NCBI GenBank assembly: GCA_903901225.1
Contig: CAIUQE010000026.1
Span: 1-46,295, forward strand
DNA: 46,295 nt
Origin: Candidatus Omnitrophota bacterium
GTDB taxonomy: Bacteria; Omnitrophota; Gorgyraeia; Zapsychrales; Fredricksoniimonadaceae
Direction: 5' to 3'
Positions 24,128-31,931 of this stretch are shown piece after piece; position 1 is the first letter of the stretch, and the number at the start of each line of letters is the position of its first letter. Under the pieces are notes generated by a model. That model was not told the origin of the DNA and searched no databases. It saw nothing but the letters and a program-made list of their open reading frames with translations. The position numbers and the translations under genes are program-made.

Positions 24128-24128
24128 T

Positions 24129-25358
24129 ATGCGAAAATATTTTTTAACGTTTGTTTTTTTGTTCCTGGCGTGTCACGTGAGCGGGGCCGATGTCCCGCCC
24201 GATAATTCCTGCCTCACATGCCATTCCGATATGTGGGATGACATGAAAACGAGCGTCCATTCCCAGCACGCGATCTATTGTAACCAGTGCCATGGCGGTG
24301 ATCCTTCCCAAAAGGACAAAGATCTGGCGAAAACTCCGGCTACGGGCTACGTCGGCGTCCCTGACAAGAAGCAGATCGCCCAGATCTGCGGCGGTTGCCA
24401 CGCGGATGTGGAAAAGATGAATTTCTACGGCATTCCCACGGACCAGTTGCAGCGTTACAAGACCAGCCGTCACGGCAAAGAACTTTTCAACGCGGGCAAT
24501 AATAAGGTAGCTGTCTGCAATGATTGCCATACGGAACATGACGTTGTGCCCATCGCGGATCCCAACAGCCCGGTGTATCCGTCGAATGTCCCCAAGACGT
24601 GCAATCGTTGCCATGGCAATGAAAAAATAATGACGCCTTTTGGTATTCCCACTGATATCTTCAACAAATACAAGGGCAGTGTTCACGGGAAGGCTTTGTT
24701 CGAGAAACATGATACCGGGGTTGCCACCTGCATCAGTTGCCATGGCAGTCATGGCGCGGTCCCTCCAGGCGTTAAAGAAGTAGCCGCGGCCTGCGGCAAG
24801 TGTCATATCAATGAAAAGAAGAATTTTCTCGAAAGTCCGCACGCGAAGATCGAGGATGCCGCCAAGTTCAACCAGTGCATCTCGTGTCACAGCAATCATG
24901 ACATACAGCCGCCGGGGTTAGACATGTATGTTCAGGCCTGCGGCCGGTGCCACGCGCCGCAAACGCCCGAATTCCTGGAAGGCCGCAAGATATGGCAGGT
25001 GATCAAGGATGCCCAGGATGACCTGAAAGCCACGCAGGGCATTGTCAAGCAGGCAGGGATCGAGGGGATATTTGTCGAGGAAGACACCCTGGTTCTCGAA
25101 GAGATCAAGACCAAGGTTTTTGAGATGGGGCCGACCCAGCACACGCTGTCCTTTGCCAAAGTGAACGACCTTTACGCGCAGGCCGAGGGGAAATTCAAAC
25201 AGGTCCGCAAGAACATTGAGACGAAACGCGACAATCTCAAACAGCGCAAACTGTTCCTGCTGCCGATGTGGCTTTTCATTTTTGTCATGGCAGTCGCCCT
25301 GATAAAGAAGCACAAGCAACTCGACGCGTTGAGGGAAGAAGGAAAAAAGAAAGAATAA
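24129..25358 (+). CDS. 9-heme periplasmic cytochrome c with C-terminal membrane anchor
   Basis: A 409-residue exported cytochrome with signal peptide (KYFLTFVFLFLACHVSGA) and nine CXXCH motifs between residues ~28 and ~275. The CH in the signal peptide is not a haem site. The module FYGIPTDQLQRYKTSRHGKEL is repeated as PFGIPTDIFNKYKGSVHGKAL, and the same heme-module style (SxHGKxL, then CXXCHxxH) occurs in the 19-heme protein. After a charged helical linker (~285-385, coiled-coil-like) a single membrane helix (FLLPMWLFIFVMAVALI) ends the protein. Start is one base after the preceding stop and the next gene starts one base after its stop, so it belongs with the Rieske/cytochrome b genes and could replace cytochrome c1 as electron acceptor. 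That role is inferred. Confidence 0.87.
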   Translation: MRKYFLTFVFLFLACHVSGADVPPDNSCLTCHSDMWDDMKTSVHSQHAIYCNQCHGGDPSQKDKDLAKTPATGYVGVPDKKQIAQICGGCHADVEKMNFYGIPTDQLQRYKTSRHGKELFNAGNNKVAVCNDCHTEHDVVPIADPNSPVYPSNVPKTCNRCHGNEKIMTPFGIPTDIFNKYKGSVHGKALFEKHDTGVATCISCHGSHGAVPPGVKEVAAACGKCHINEKKNFLESPHAKIEDAAKFNQCISCHSNHDIQPPGLDMYVQACGRCHAPQTPEFLEGRKIWQVIKDAQDDLKATQGIVKQAGIEGIFVEEDTLVLEEIKTKVFEMGPTQHTLSFAKVNDLYAQAEGKFKQVRKNIETKRDNLKQRKLFLLPMWLFIFVMAVALIKKHKQLDALREEGKKKE

Positions 25359-25359
25359 C

Positions 25360-25821
25360 ATGGAAAAGTCCGGATTGAAGAAGACCATTGATAGCGACAA
25401 AAAGATCACCCGCCGTGATTTCCTGGACTATTTCATCAAGGCGGGTTTTTTCGGGCTTTTGGCCGGCATGGCGTATCCGGCCCTGAATTATCTGAATCCC
25501 GTGACCCGTCAGGGTCCGGTCGGCGGTTTGGCCGACGTGGGCGCCGCGGATGAGGTCCCGCTCTGGGGGGCCAAGAAATATATCGTCGCGGGGAGTGCCA
25601 TCATGGTCATTCATACGCCGCAGGGTTTTAAGGCGCTTTCGGCGATCTGCACGCATTTGGGGTGTTTGGTAGGATGGGATGAACAGCGTCATGAGATCGT
25701 TTGCCCCTGCCATGCCGGGAGGTTTGACATTGAAGGCGCCAAGATATCGGGTCCGCCACCGCGTGGTTTGGCCGCGTACCATGTCAATGTGGTCCAGGGG
25801 CGGCTCATGGTCCAGGTCTAG
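25360..25821 (+). CDS. Rieske [2Fe-2S] protein
   Basis: A 153-residue Rieske subunit of a cytochrome bc/b6f-type complex. The cluster is bound by C97 and H99 in the box CTHLGC and by C115 and H118 in CPCHAG; C102 and C117 can form the stabilising disulfide. The N-terminus has a twin-arginine motif (TRRDFLDYF) before one hydrophobic helix (GFFGLLAGMAYPALNYL), consistent with Tat-dependent insertion with an uncleaved anchor. GPPPRGLAAYHV is the usual Pro loop and end of the fold. It transfers electrons from quinol at the Qo site of the cytochrome b encoded 23 bases downstream to a c-type cytochrome. Confidence 0.95.
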   Translation: MEKSGLKKTIDSDKKITRRDFLDYFIKAGFFGLLAGMAYPALNYLNPVTRQGPVGGLADVGAADEVPLWGAKKYIVAGSAIMVIHTPQGFKALSAICTHLGCLVGWDEQRHEIVCPCHAGRFDIEGAKISGPPPRGLAAYHVNVVQGRLMVQV

Positions 25822-25844
25822 AAGCTTTTTCGGAGGAGAAGGTG

Positions 25845-26984
25845 ATGCTCAAGAACATGGTCAGCAGATGGTTCGAAGAACGCTTTGACGTGCAGGCGGT
25901 CAAGGAGCCACTCGAATATCAATTAAGGAAACCGTTGCCGCGCAATATCGGCTGGTTCCACACATTCGGGAGCATGTCCCTTTTTCTTTTTGTCAGCCAG
26001 GTGTTGACGGGTATCCTCCTCCTGATCTATTACCGTCCGACCGAAGGCGAGGCATTTGAAAGTGTAAAATTCATTATGACCCAGCCTTACGCCGGCTGGT
26101 TGTTCCGCCAGGTCCATGCCTGGGGTGCCAACCTGATGATCCTGATGGTCACTATCCATATGATGAGGACCTATGTGACCGGGTCTTACAAGAAGCCGCG
26201 TGAATTGACCTGGCTTATCGGCGTCGGGCTCTTTATGATGACGCTGGTCTTCGGGTTCACCGGATACCTATTGCCCTGGAACCAGCTGGCTTACTGGGCC
26301 ACGACCGTAGGCACGGAAATTGCCGGAGCCGTTCCGGGTATCGGCGAGTTCGCCAAGACGCTGATGCGCGGCGGGGTGAATGTCGGCGGTGAGACTTTGT
26401 CCCGTTTCTTTGTTCTTCATGTGATCGTCCTGCCGTGGGCTTTGTTCTTCCTCATCGGCTTCCATATTTTTCTGGTCAGATTTCAGGAGATGTCAACGCT
26501 CGACGCCGTGGGCGAAGAGAAAAAAACGAAGCCTGAAGACGGCATCCCTTTCTTTCCGGATCATTTACTCAAGGAAGGGGTTGTCTTTTTTGTCCTGATG
26601 GGCGTTCTGATCACATTGTCCATCCTGGCGCCTTTTGAACTTGGTGAAAAGGCCAATCCCTTGAGTACGCCTGTCGGCATAAAGCCGGAATGGTATTTCA
26701 TGCCCATGTATCATGCCTTGAAATATTTCCCCAAAGTTTTTGGCGTTCTTCTTTTGGGAATGGCGCCGCTCTTTCTCTTTATCTGGCCCTTCGTGGACCG
26801 CGGGCGCAACCGCCATCCTCTTAAGCGGCCGGTCTCGATGACCCTGGGCATTATCACGTTTGTGGTCGTCATTTTCCTGGGGACGCTGGGATGTCTCTCC
26901 GAGAGCAAACAGAACTTTTTTGGCAAGGTGTACGAATTTGATATTTATGGTGTGCCGCATCAGGTTACGGAACAAAAACTCTAG
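25845..26984 (+). CDS. Cytochrome b of a Rieske/cytochrome b complex (b6 + subunit IV fused)
   Basis: A 379-residue integral membrane protein combining cytochrome b6 and subunit IV in one chain. The two haem-ligating His pairs are in VHAWGANLMILMVTIHMMRT (14 apart) and LHVIVLPWALFFLIGFHIF (15 apart); the latter spacing is the b6-type arrangement rather than the bc1 type. The Qo-site motif PEWY is present in IKPEWYFMPMYHALKYFP. The N-terminal amphipathic region (LEYQLRKPLPRNIGWFHTFGS) matches other bacterial proteins. Two starts are possible; the ATG at 25845 fits the GGAGG Shine-Dalgarno better than the GTG three bases before. No cytochrome c1 or f gene follows, so the neighbouring multiheme cytochromes probably serve as the c-type subunit. 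Confidence 0.95.
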   Translation: MLKNMVSRWFEERFDVQAVKEPLEYQLRKPLPRNIGWFHTFGSMSLFLFVSQVLTGILLLIYYRPTEGEAFESVKFIMTQPYAGWLFRQVHAWGANLMILMVTIHMMRTYVTGSYKKPRELTWLIGVGLFMMTLVFGFTGYLLPWNQLAYWATTVGTEIAGAVPGIGEFAKTLMRGGVNVGGETLSRFFVLHVIVLPWALFFLIGFHIFLVRFQEMSTLDAVGEEKKTKPEDGIPFFPDHLLKEGVVFFVLMGVLITLSILAPFELGEKANPLSTPVGIKPEWYFMPMYHALKYFPKVFGVLLLGMAPLFLFIWPFVDRGRNRHPLKRPVSMTLGIITFVVVIFLGTLGCLSESKQNFFGKVYEFDIYGVPHQVTEQKL

Positions 26985-27007
26985 GGTCTGAACGCGAAAA
27001 TATCAGT

Positions 27008-27027
27008 TGAAAAAATATTTTTTTTCA
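27008..27027. terminator. A/T-rich hairpin after the cytochrome b gene
   Basis: TGAAAAAA and TTTTTTCA pair around a 4-base loop, 24 bases after the cytochrome b stop. The stem is almost all A/T, so it is a weak terminator candidate at best; it may only mark an intergenic A/T-rich region with promoter activity for hemA. Confidence 0.3.
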
Positions 27028-27068
27028 TTAAAATAATTTAATAATCAAGGCAATGCTCCTGCTTCCCT

Positions 27069-27106
27069 GAGGTCCGCTCGGTCAAAACGTATTTGCGGCA
27101 GACCTC
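27069..27106 (+). promoter_or_regulatory. Stem-loop in the hemA leader
   Basis: GAGGT (27069-27073) and CCGC (27074-27077) pair with GCGG (27095-27098) and ACCTC (27102-27106), with a 3-base bulge and a ~17-base loop. It lies in the ~200-base gap before hemA and could be part of a regulatory leader. It does not match a riboswitch class that I recognise. Confidence 0.35.
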
Positions 27107-27183
27107 TTTGATCCTGCAATAGAAATGTTCACGCCTCCTTAACGGGAGCCGGTGTTTTTATATTGTTTTGCACCAGGAGATGC

Positions 27184-28254
27184 ATGCCCTTTTTATTGGT
27201 CGGTGTTAACCACAAAACCTGTCACCTGGAAGTCCGGGAAAAGTTCTTTCTCCAGCCCGCCGAGAGAGACCTTCTGCTTTCCGAATTCAAACACAACCCC
27301 AAAGTCCTTGGCGCGTTCATCCTTTCGACGTGCAACCGCACCGAACTTTATGTCGACCTTCTTGACGCGGATCCTTCCGTTGTCCTTGATGTATTCTTCA
27401 ATGTGAAAAAGATAACCCCGTCCAAAGACCTTGATCCGTTCTTTTATGTGCGCCATGAGGAAGAGGCCGTCGCGCACCTGTTGCGGGTCGTTACCGGCCT
27501 TGATTCTTTGATCCTCGGTGAGAAACAGATCCTTGGCCAGGTCAAGGATGCCGTTGAATACGCGCGTGAGAAAAAGATGCTCAACAGGACCCTGAATGTC
27601 CTGGTCAATATTGTTGTCGAAACCGGCAAGAAGATCCGTCGTGAGACGCATATCGATTACGGGGGCGTTTCGATCTCGTGGGCCGCGGTCACCAAGGCCC
27701 AGGAAATGGCGGGGTCCCTGGAAGGGAAGAAGGTCCTTATCCTTGGTTCCGGCAAGATGGGAAATCTCGCGGCGCAGCAGCTCAGGAAAAAAGGCGTTGA
27801 AAAGATCTTCGTGATCAACAGGACCCATGAAAAGGCCGAAGAACTTGCCGGCGCGTGTTGCGGTACCGCCGTGCCGTACTGGCAGATGAAGGAAGTCCTG
27901 GAAGAATCCGATGTTTGTATTTGCGCTACCGGCGCGCCGCATTCGATCGTGCGCCGCGACCTTGTTGAAAAAGTCATGGCGGCAAAGCCCGGGAAAAAGA
28001 TCGCGTTCATCGACATTGCCGTGCCGCGCAATATTGACCCGGAAGTGGCGCAGGTCCCCGGGGTTTCATTGTTGTATGTGGATGATCTGGCGCCGATGGT
28101 CCAGTCCAACATGGATAAAAGGCACGGGGCGGTGGAACTTGCCGAAGCGATCATCACGGCCAAGACGCAGGAATTTTACAGGTCGCTCGACAGGGCCGCG
28201 GTATACGAGCTGATGAGATCGACCGGAGCCGACAAGGAGCCGAAAGTATCATGA
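27184..28254 (+). CDS. hemA: Glutamyl-tRNA reductase, C-terminally short
   Basis: Reduces glutamyl-tRNA to glutamate-1-semialdehyde with NADPH, the first committed step of tetrapyrrole synthesis. The catalytic Cys is C50 in LSTCNRTELYV; the N-terminal VGVNHKTCHLEVREKF, the segment GLDSLILGEKQILGQVKDA and the NADPH fold (KVLILGSGKMGNLAAQQL, near residue 185) are all standard, as is IDIAVPRNIDPEV. At 356 residues it is about 60 shorter than typical enzymes (~420) and stops just after AEAIITAKTQEFYRSL, so most of the C-terminal dimerisation helices seem missing. Start ATG at 27184 follows an AGGAG Shine-Dalgarno. It overlaps resB by ATGA, which couples haem synthesis with cytochrome c maturation. 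Confidence 0.94.
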   Translation: MPFLLVGVNHKTCHLEVREKFFLQPAERDLLLSEFKHNPKVLGAFILSTCNRTELYVDLLDADPSVVLDVFFNVKKITPSKDLDPFFYVRHEEEAVAHLLRVVTGLDSLILGEKQILGQVKDAVEYAREKKMLNRTLNVLVNIVVETGKKIRRETHIDYGGVSISWAAVTKAQEMAGSLEGKKVLILGSGKMGNLAAQQLRKKGVEKIFVINRTHEKAEELAGACCGTAVPYWQMKEVLEESDVCICATGAPHSIVRRDLVEKVMAAKPGKKIAFIDIAVPRNIDPEVAQVPGVSLLYVDDLAPMVQSNMDKRHGAVELAEAIITAKTQEFYRSLDRAAVYELMRSTGADKEPKVS

Positions 28255-30035
28255 GACGCCTTGTCGCCAAACTTGGTTCTGTCGCGTTCACCGTCACGAT
28301 CAGTGTCGGCCTTATCATCCTTCTGGTCACCTCCACCTCCATGGAAGCGGCGCGCGGCACGTCTTTCGCGCAAAAAGTTTTTTATCAGACCCGCTGGTTC
28401 GATCTGCTGATAGCGCTCCTGTGGATCAATATTTTCTGTTCGACCGTCATACGTTTTCCGTTCAGGAAAGAGCAGTCGGGTTTTCTCATCACGCATATCG
28501 GCATCCTGGGCATCCTGGCCTCAGCGCTGGTCATGAAGCATGCCGGCATCGATGGTCAAATGGCGCTGGTCGAAGGTGAGACAGCCGGCGCGATCAAGGA
28601 AGCGGGGTATGTGCTGGCGGTGCAGTATCCCAACCAGGAAGAATCCTACCTTGACCTGCGGCAGGGGTCGGTTCAGCTTGTTTTTACCAAAGATCGTTTG
28701 AATTCCCAAACACCATTTTGTCCGCTTCAGAAGAAAAGTTCTCTTCAGGGCAAGGATGTTCCTGGTGTTGCCGTAACGCTCAGGATCGCGAATATCCTGG
28801 AACACGCGACGGAGAGCCAGAAGGTTGTCGAAGGCGCTCCGGCTTCCGCCAAAAATCGCGCGGTGCATGTCAGGCTCAAGAGCCGGCAGATGGGCCTTGA
28901 CGCTTCGTCGTGGCTCCTTGAACGTGATGAAGGGAATTCTTCTTCAAGGGAGGCCATGGCCGGCGCGGTACGGCTTTCTCTGCGTGAGAAGAAAAATATT
29001 GCCAGCAACCCGGAGCCTGTCCTGAAGGTGTGCGACAAGGATGGGAAGGAAATATTGTCGGTCAAGGCGGGCGACAAGGATATCCCCCAGGTCATAGCGG
29101 TCAACAAGACGGGTTATAGCATCAAGGGCCTTGCGTTCTATCCATATGCCAGCGTTACACCCAAGGGACTTGCCAACGTCCCGGCGGGCCGTGCCCCCAA
29201 TCCCGCGGTCTCTTTTGACCTTGTGGATGCCAAGGGCGAGGCCATTCACAAGATAGCATTCGCTTTCTTCCCTGATTTTGAATCCATGCACCCGGGGAAG
29301 GACAAACAAGCGTCAGGCTTAAAGTTCAGGCTTGAGGCCGGGGAACCTGAAGATTATTCAGCCGCTTCGGTGGATGGGGCGCAGATATCCTTACTATATG
29401 CGGATGCCGGCGTATGGCGTTATGAGGCCCGGTTGAACGGAAAGGTGACGTCTGAGGGGGATGTTGTGCCGGAAAAAGTCCTGCCTGCCGGATGGATGGA
29501 TGTGCAGTTTGAAGTTGATCAGGTGTTGGAACACGCCAGGGTTGGGTATGATGTGGTCCGTTCTTCAAGTGAACAGGATCCCATGGCGGCGAAGATCGTT
29601 GTTCCCGGGACTGCCAATGAAGATAATATCTGGGTCGTTGAGAACAGGCCGTCCCCGTTGACCTTGACCCAGGGAACAGTTTCACTTTTTCTGACGACGA
29701 AATCCAGGGAGCTTCCTTTCACGGTAACGCTCAAACAGTTCCGTCGTATCGATTATCCCGGGACCATGGACGCGCAGGGATTTGAAAGTGATGTTGTCCT
29801 CAAGGATGCCGCGCGTGGCGTGGTCCTCGAGAAGACGATCAGCATGAACCATCCGCTGAGCTATGGCGGCTATAAGCTATTCCAGTCTTCTTACAGCGAC
29901 CCGGGCAGTGGCGCGAAAACGTCGATCTTCACAGTGGCCAGGAATCCGGGTATTCCTTTTATTTACATCAGTTCGATCATTGCCGTCCTTGGAGCTATGT
30001 TGCAGTTCAAGGGTTCAAAGGATGAAACCGTATGA
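28251..30035 (+). CDS. resB: ResB-like cytochrome c biogenesis protein (System II, Ccs1)
   Basis: A 594-residue membrane protein of the ResB/Ccs1 family, which with CcsA/ResC moves haem across the inner membrane and attaches it to CXXCH motifs. N-terminal helices are at ~8-28 and ~45-65, with FYQTRWFDLLIALLWINIF and the His-containing helix FLITHIGILGILASALVM that resembles the haem-ligating segment. A large periplasmic domain (~100-560) follows and ends in MNHPLSYGGYKLFQSSY, a typical ResB motif, before the last helix (IPFIYISSIIAVLGAMLQF). It overlaps hemA upstream and the ccsA-like gene downstream by ATGA. The many multiheme cytochromes of the island give it obvious clients. Confidence 0.9.
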   Translation: MRRLVAKLGSVAFTVTISVGLIILLVTSTSMEAARGTSFAQKVFYQTRWFDLLIALLWINIFCSTVIRFPFRKEQSGFLITHIGILGILASALVMKHAGIDGQMALVEGETAGAIKEAGYVLAVQYPNQEESYLDLRQGSVQLVFTKDRLNSQTPFCPLQKKSSLQGKDVPGVAVTLRIANILEHATESQKVVEGAPASAKNRAVHVRLKSRQMGLDASSWLLERDEGNSSSREAMAGAVRLSLREKKNIASNPEPVLKVCDKDGKEILSVKAGDKDIPQVIAVNKTGYSIKGLAFYPYASVTPKGLANVPAGRAPNPAVSFDLVDAKGEAIHKIAFAFFPDFESMHPGKDKQASGLKFRLEAGEPEDYSAASVDGAQISLLYADAGVWRYEARLNGKVTSEGDVVPEKVLPAGWMDVQFEVDQVLEHARVGYDVVRSSSEQDPMAAKIVVPGTANEDNIWVVENRPSPLTLTQGTVSLFLTTKSRELPFTVTLKQFRRIDYPGTMDAQGFESDVVLKDAARGVVLEKTISMNHPLSYGGYKLFQSSYSDPGSGAKTSIFTVARNPGIPFIYISSIIAVLGAMLQFKGSKDETV

Positions 30036-31597
30036 CCAGAAAAATACTTTTACTGTGTTTATTTTGTTTATTGGCAGTCCCGTGTCAGGCCGCGGTGTCT
30101 GGTGATATCGCATTGATCCCCGTCCAGAATCACGGGCGCATCAAGCCTTTTTCGGCGTTCGCGCACGACACACTCCAGTTCATTTCCGGTAAGGATGCAT
30201 GGCAGGGACAGAATGCCACCGAATTTCTAATGGGATTTCTGGCCAAGCCGCAGGACATCCTTAAAGTCCCTTTCATCCGTGTGGATCATCCCTCACTCAA
30301 GCAATTGTTGGGCGTAGGGGAAGATGAGCATGCTGTTTCCGCCCTGCAGATCGAGGGTTCCCTGGCTTCCCTTGAAGCGATCGTAAAGTCTTCGTCGGAT
30401 AAACGTGCCCGGGACGAACGGCCTTCCACCGCTGAACAGCAGGCCGAAACTGTCTACCAGCGTTACGCGGCGGTCACGCGCCTTGCCTCCGGTGAACTGC
30501 TTACGGTGATCCCTGCGGCTGGCAATGAAGCCTGGGGTTCTCCTTATTTCATTAATTCGCCGCAGGCCGCCGCGTTCCAGCAGTTGGTCAGGGATTACGC
30601 GGACCATTCTTCAGAGCTTGCCGGGGAAGTCGGGCAATGGATCTCGGGCGTGAATGCCCGTCTTACGGAAGAAGAACAGTCGAAGATCAGGATGGAAGCC
30701 GGGTATACGGCCCTCAAGCCATTTTATCGCGCGAGCCTGTGCTATCTTCTGGCGTTCATCCTTCTTTTGATCGCCAGGCCATTGCCTCAGCTTCTGGGCA
30801 GTATCGCCCTGACAGCCGGATTTGTGTTCCATACGGCAGGACTGGCACTGCGTGCCTTGATCCTGAGCCGCCCTCCTGTGGCCAATATGTACGAAACTAT
30901 GATCTTCATGGACTGGGCGCTTGTGCTGTGTGTTGGTTTCTACGCGATCTTTCAAAAGCGCCGGGCGTTCCTGTCGAGCGGGGCGCTGGCCAGTGTGATG
31001 GTCATGCTTTACGCCAATCTGTTGCCGGTCGACCAGTCGCTGGACGTCCTGGCGCCGGTCCTGCGCAGCAGTTACTGGCTGACCATCCATGTTATCACGA
31101 TCATGTTCAGTTACAGCCTTTTCACGCTGGCCATGGCGGTATCACACCGGCATTTGTTCCTTTCCGCCCTTGGAAAATTTTCCGCGGATGATGATAAGGG
31201 TTCCGCCCATGTGATCTACCGGCTTTTGCAAGCCGGGCTGATCGCCTTGGGCGCCGGGACCATCCTCGGCGGTGTCTGGGCTAATGAAACGTGGGGCAGG
31301 TTCTGGGGCTGGGATCCCAAGGAAACCTGGGCGTTCATCACATTCCTGGGGTATATGGCCATCCTTCATTTGCGTTACAGCAAAAGGCTCGACAATTTCG
31401 CGCTGGCGGTTGCCGGGGTCATCGGTTTTCTTTTTGTGTTGATGACATGGTACGGCGTGAATTTTGTCCTGGGCCGCGGGCTTCACAGTTACGGGTCAGG
31501 ATCGGGCGGCGCGGTATGGATCATATGGTTCCTGGCCTTTGAGGCCGTATTTTTGGCTTTTGTCAGCCTTAAGAAGAAGGCTGTGAACAAATCATAA
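30032..31597 (+). CDS. ccsA: CcsA/ResC-like cytochrome c assembly protein
   Basis: A 521-residue partner of ResB in System II cytochrome c maturation. After a signal peptide-like segment (ILLLCLFCLLAVPCQA) comes a ~220-residue periplasmic domain starting LIPVQNHGRIKPFSAFAHD, seen in CcsA proteins of Bacteroidota, Deltaproteobacteria and relatives. Residues ~235-515 form the CcmF/CcsA membrane core with the WWD-type haem-handling motif WGRFWGWDPKETWAFITF near residue 420 and conserved His residues in TIHVITIMFSY and GRGLHSYGSG. It overlaps resB by ATGA, and the monoheme cytochrome gene starts 21 bases after its stop. Confidence 0.93.
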   Translation: MTRKILLLCLFCLLAVPCQAAVSGDIALIPVQNHGRIKPFSAFAHDTLQFISGKDAWQGQNATEFLMGFLAKPQDILKVPFIRVDHPSLKQLLGVGEDEHAVSALQIEGSLASLEAIVKSSSDKRARDERPSTAEQQAETVYQRYAAVTRLASGELLTVIPAAGNEAWGSPYFINSPQAAAFQQLVRDYADHSSELAGEVGQWISGVNARLTEEEQSKIRMEAGYTALKPFYRASLCYLLAFILLLIARPLPQLLGSIALTAGFVFHTAGLALRALILSRPPVANMYETMIFMDWALVLCVGFYAIFQKRRAFLSSGALASVMVMLYANLLPVDQSLDVLAPVLRSSYWLTIHVITIMFSYSLFTLAMAVSHRHLFLSALGKFSADDDKGSAHVIYRLLQAGLIALGAGTILGGVWANETWGRFWGWDPKETWAFITFLGYMAILHLRYSKRLDNFALAVAGVIGFLFVLMTWYGVNFVLGRGLHSYGSGSGGAVWIIWFLAFEAVFLAFVSLKKKAVNKS

Positions 31598-31618
31598 ACA
31601 GTTAAAAGAGGTTAATAT

Positions 31619-31912
31619 ATGAGAATATCACGTCTGGGAAGCATTATAAGTTTTGCCGCGGTTGGGCTGTTCATCCTTGGTACGCAGGCGCACGCGGATC
31701 TGAAACAGATCAAGGCGTACAAGGCAGCGTTCCCGGATGCTAAAGTGAAGTGCGTTGATTGCCATGCGGACGCAAAACCGTCCAAGGATGACGGCCAGCA
31801 TGAGCTCAACGCTTATGGTAAGACGGTCAAGGCGCTGGCGAAGCCAGATGTTGCCCCGACGGCCGATGAATATACAAAGGCGGGTAAGATCGAAGATTTT
31901 ACGAAGAAATAA
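31619..31912 (+). CDS. Small periplasmic monoheme cytochrome c, paralogue of 22290-22607
   Basis: A 97-residue exported protein with a signal peptide (SIISFAAVGLFILGTQAHA) and one c-haem motif, KCVDCHAD. Its mature part, LKQIKAYKAAFPDAKVKC followed by KDDGQHELNAYGKTVKALAK, aligns along its whole length with the monoheme cytochrome at 22290-22607; only linker and tail differ. It lies between the CcsA-like gene and the 8-heme DmsE/MtrA-like cytochrome, so one paralogue sits at each end of the island: one by the inner-membrane complexes, one by the outer-membrane conduit. This placement suggests soluble electron carriers, which is inference. Confidence 0.85.
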   Translation: MRISRLGSIISFAAVGLFILGTQAHADLKQIKAYKAAFPDAKVKCVDCHADAKPSKDDGQHELNAYGKTVKALAKPDVAPTADEYTKAGKIEDFTKK

Positions 31913-31931
31913 CTATCCCCAAGGAGGCATG

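Noticed and set aside
24170..24176. CH in the signal peptide of the 9-heme protein as a tenth haem site
   Set aside because: Only one Cys is present (LACHVSG), so it is not CXXCH, and it is in the part removed on export.
27069..27160. Known riboswitch (cobalamin or similar) before hemA
   Set aside because: Only one stem-loop is convincing and no conserved box such as the B12 box is visible.
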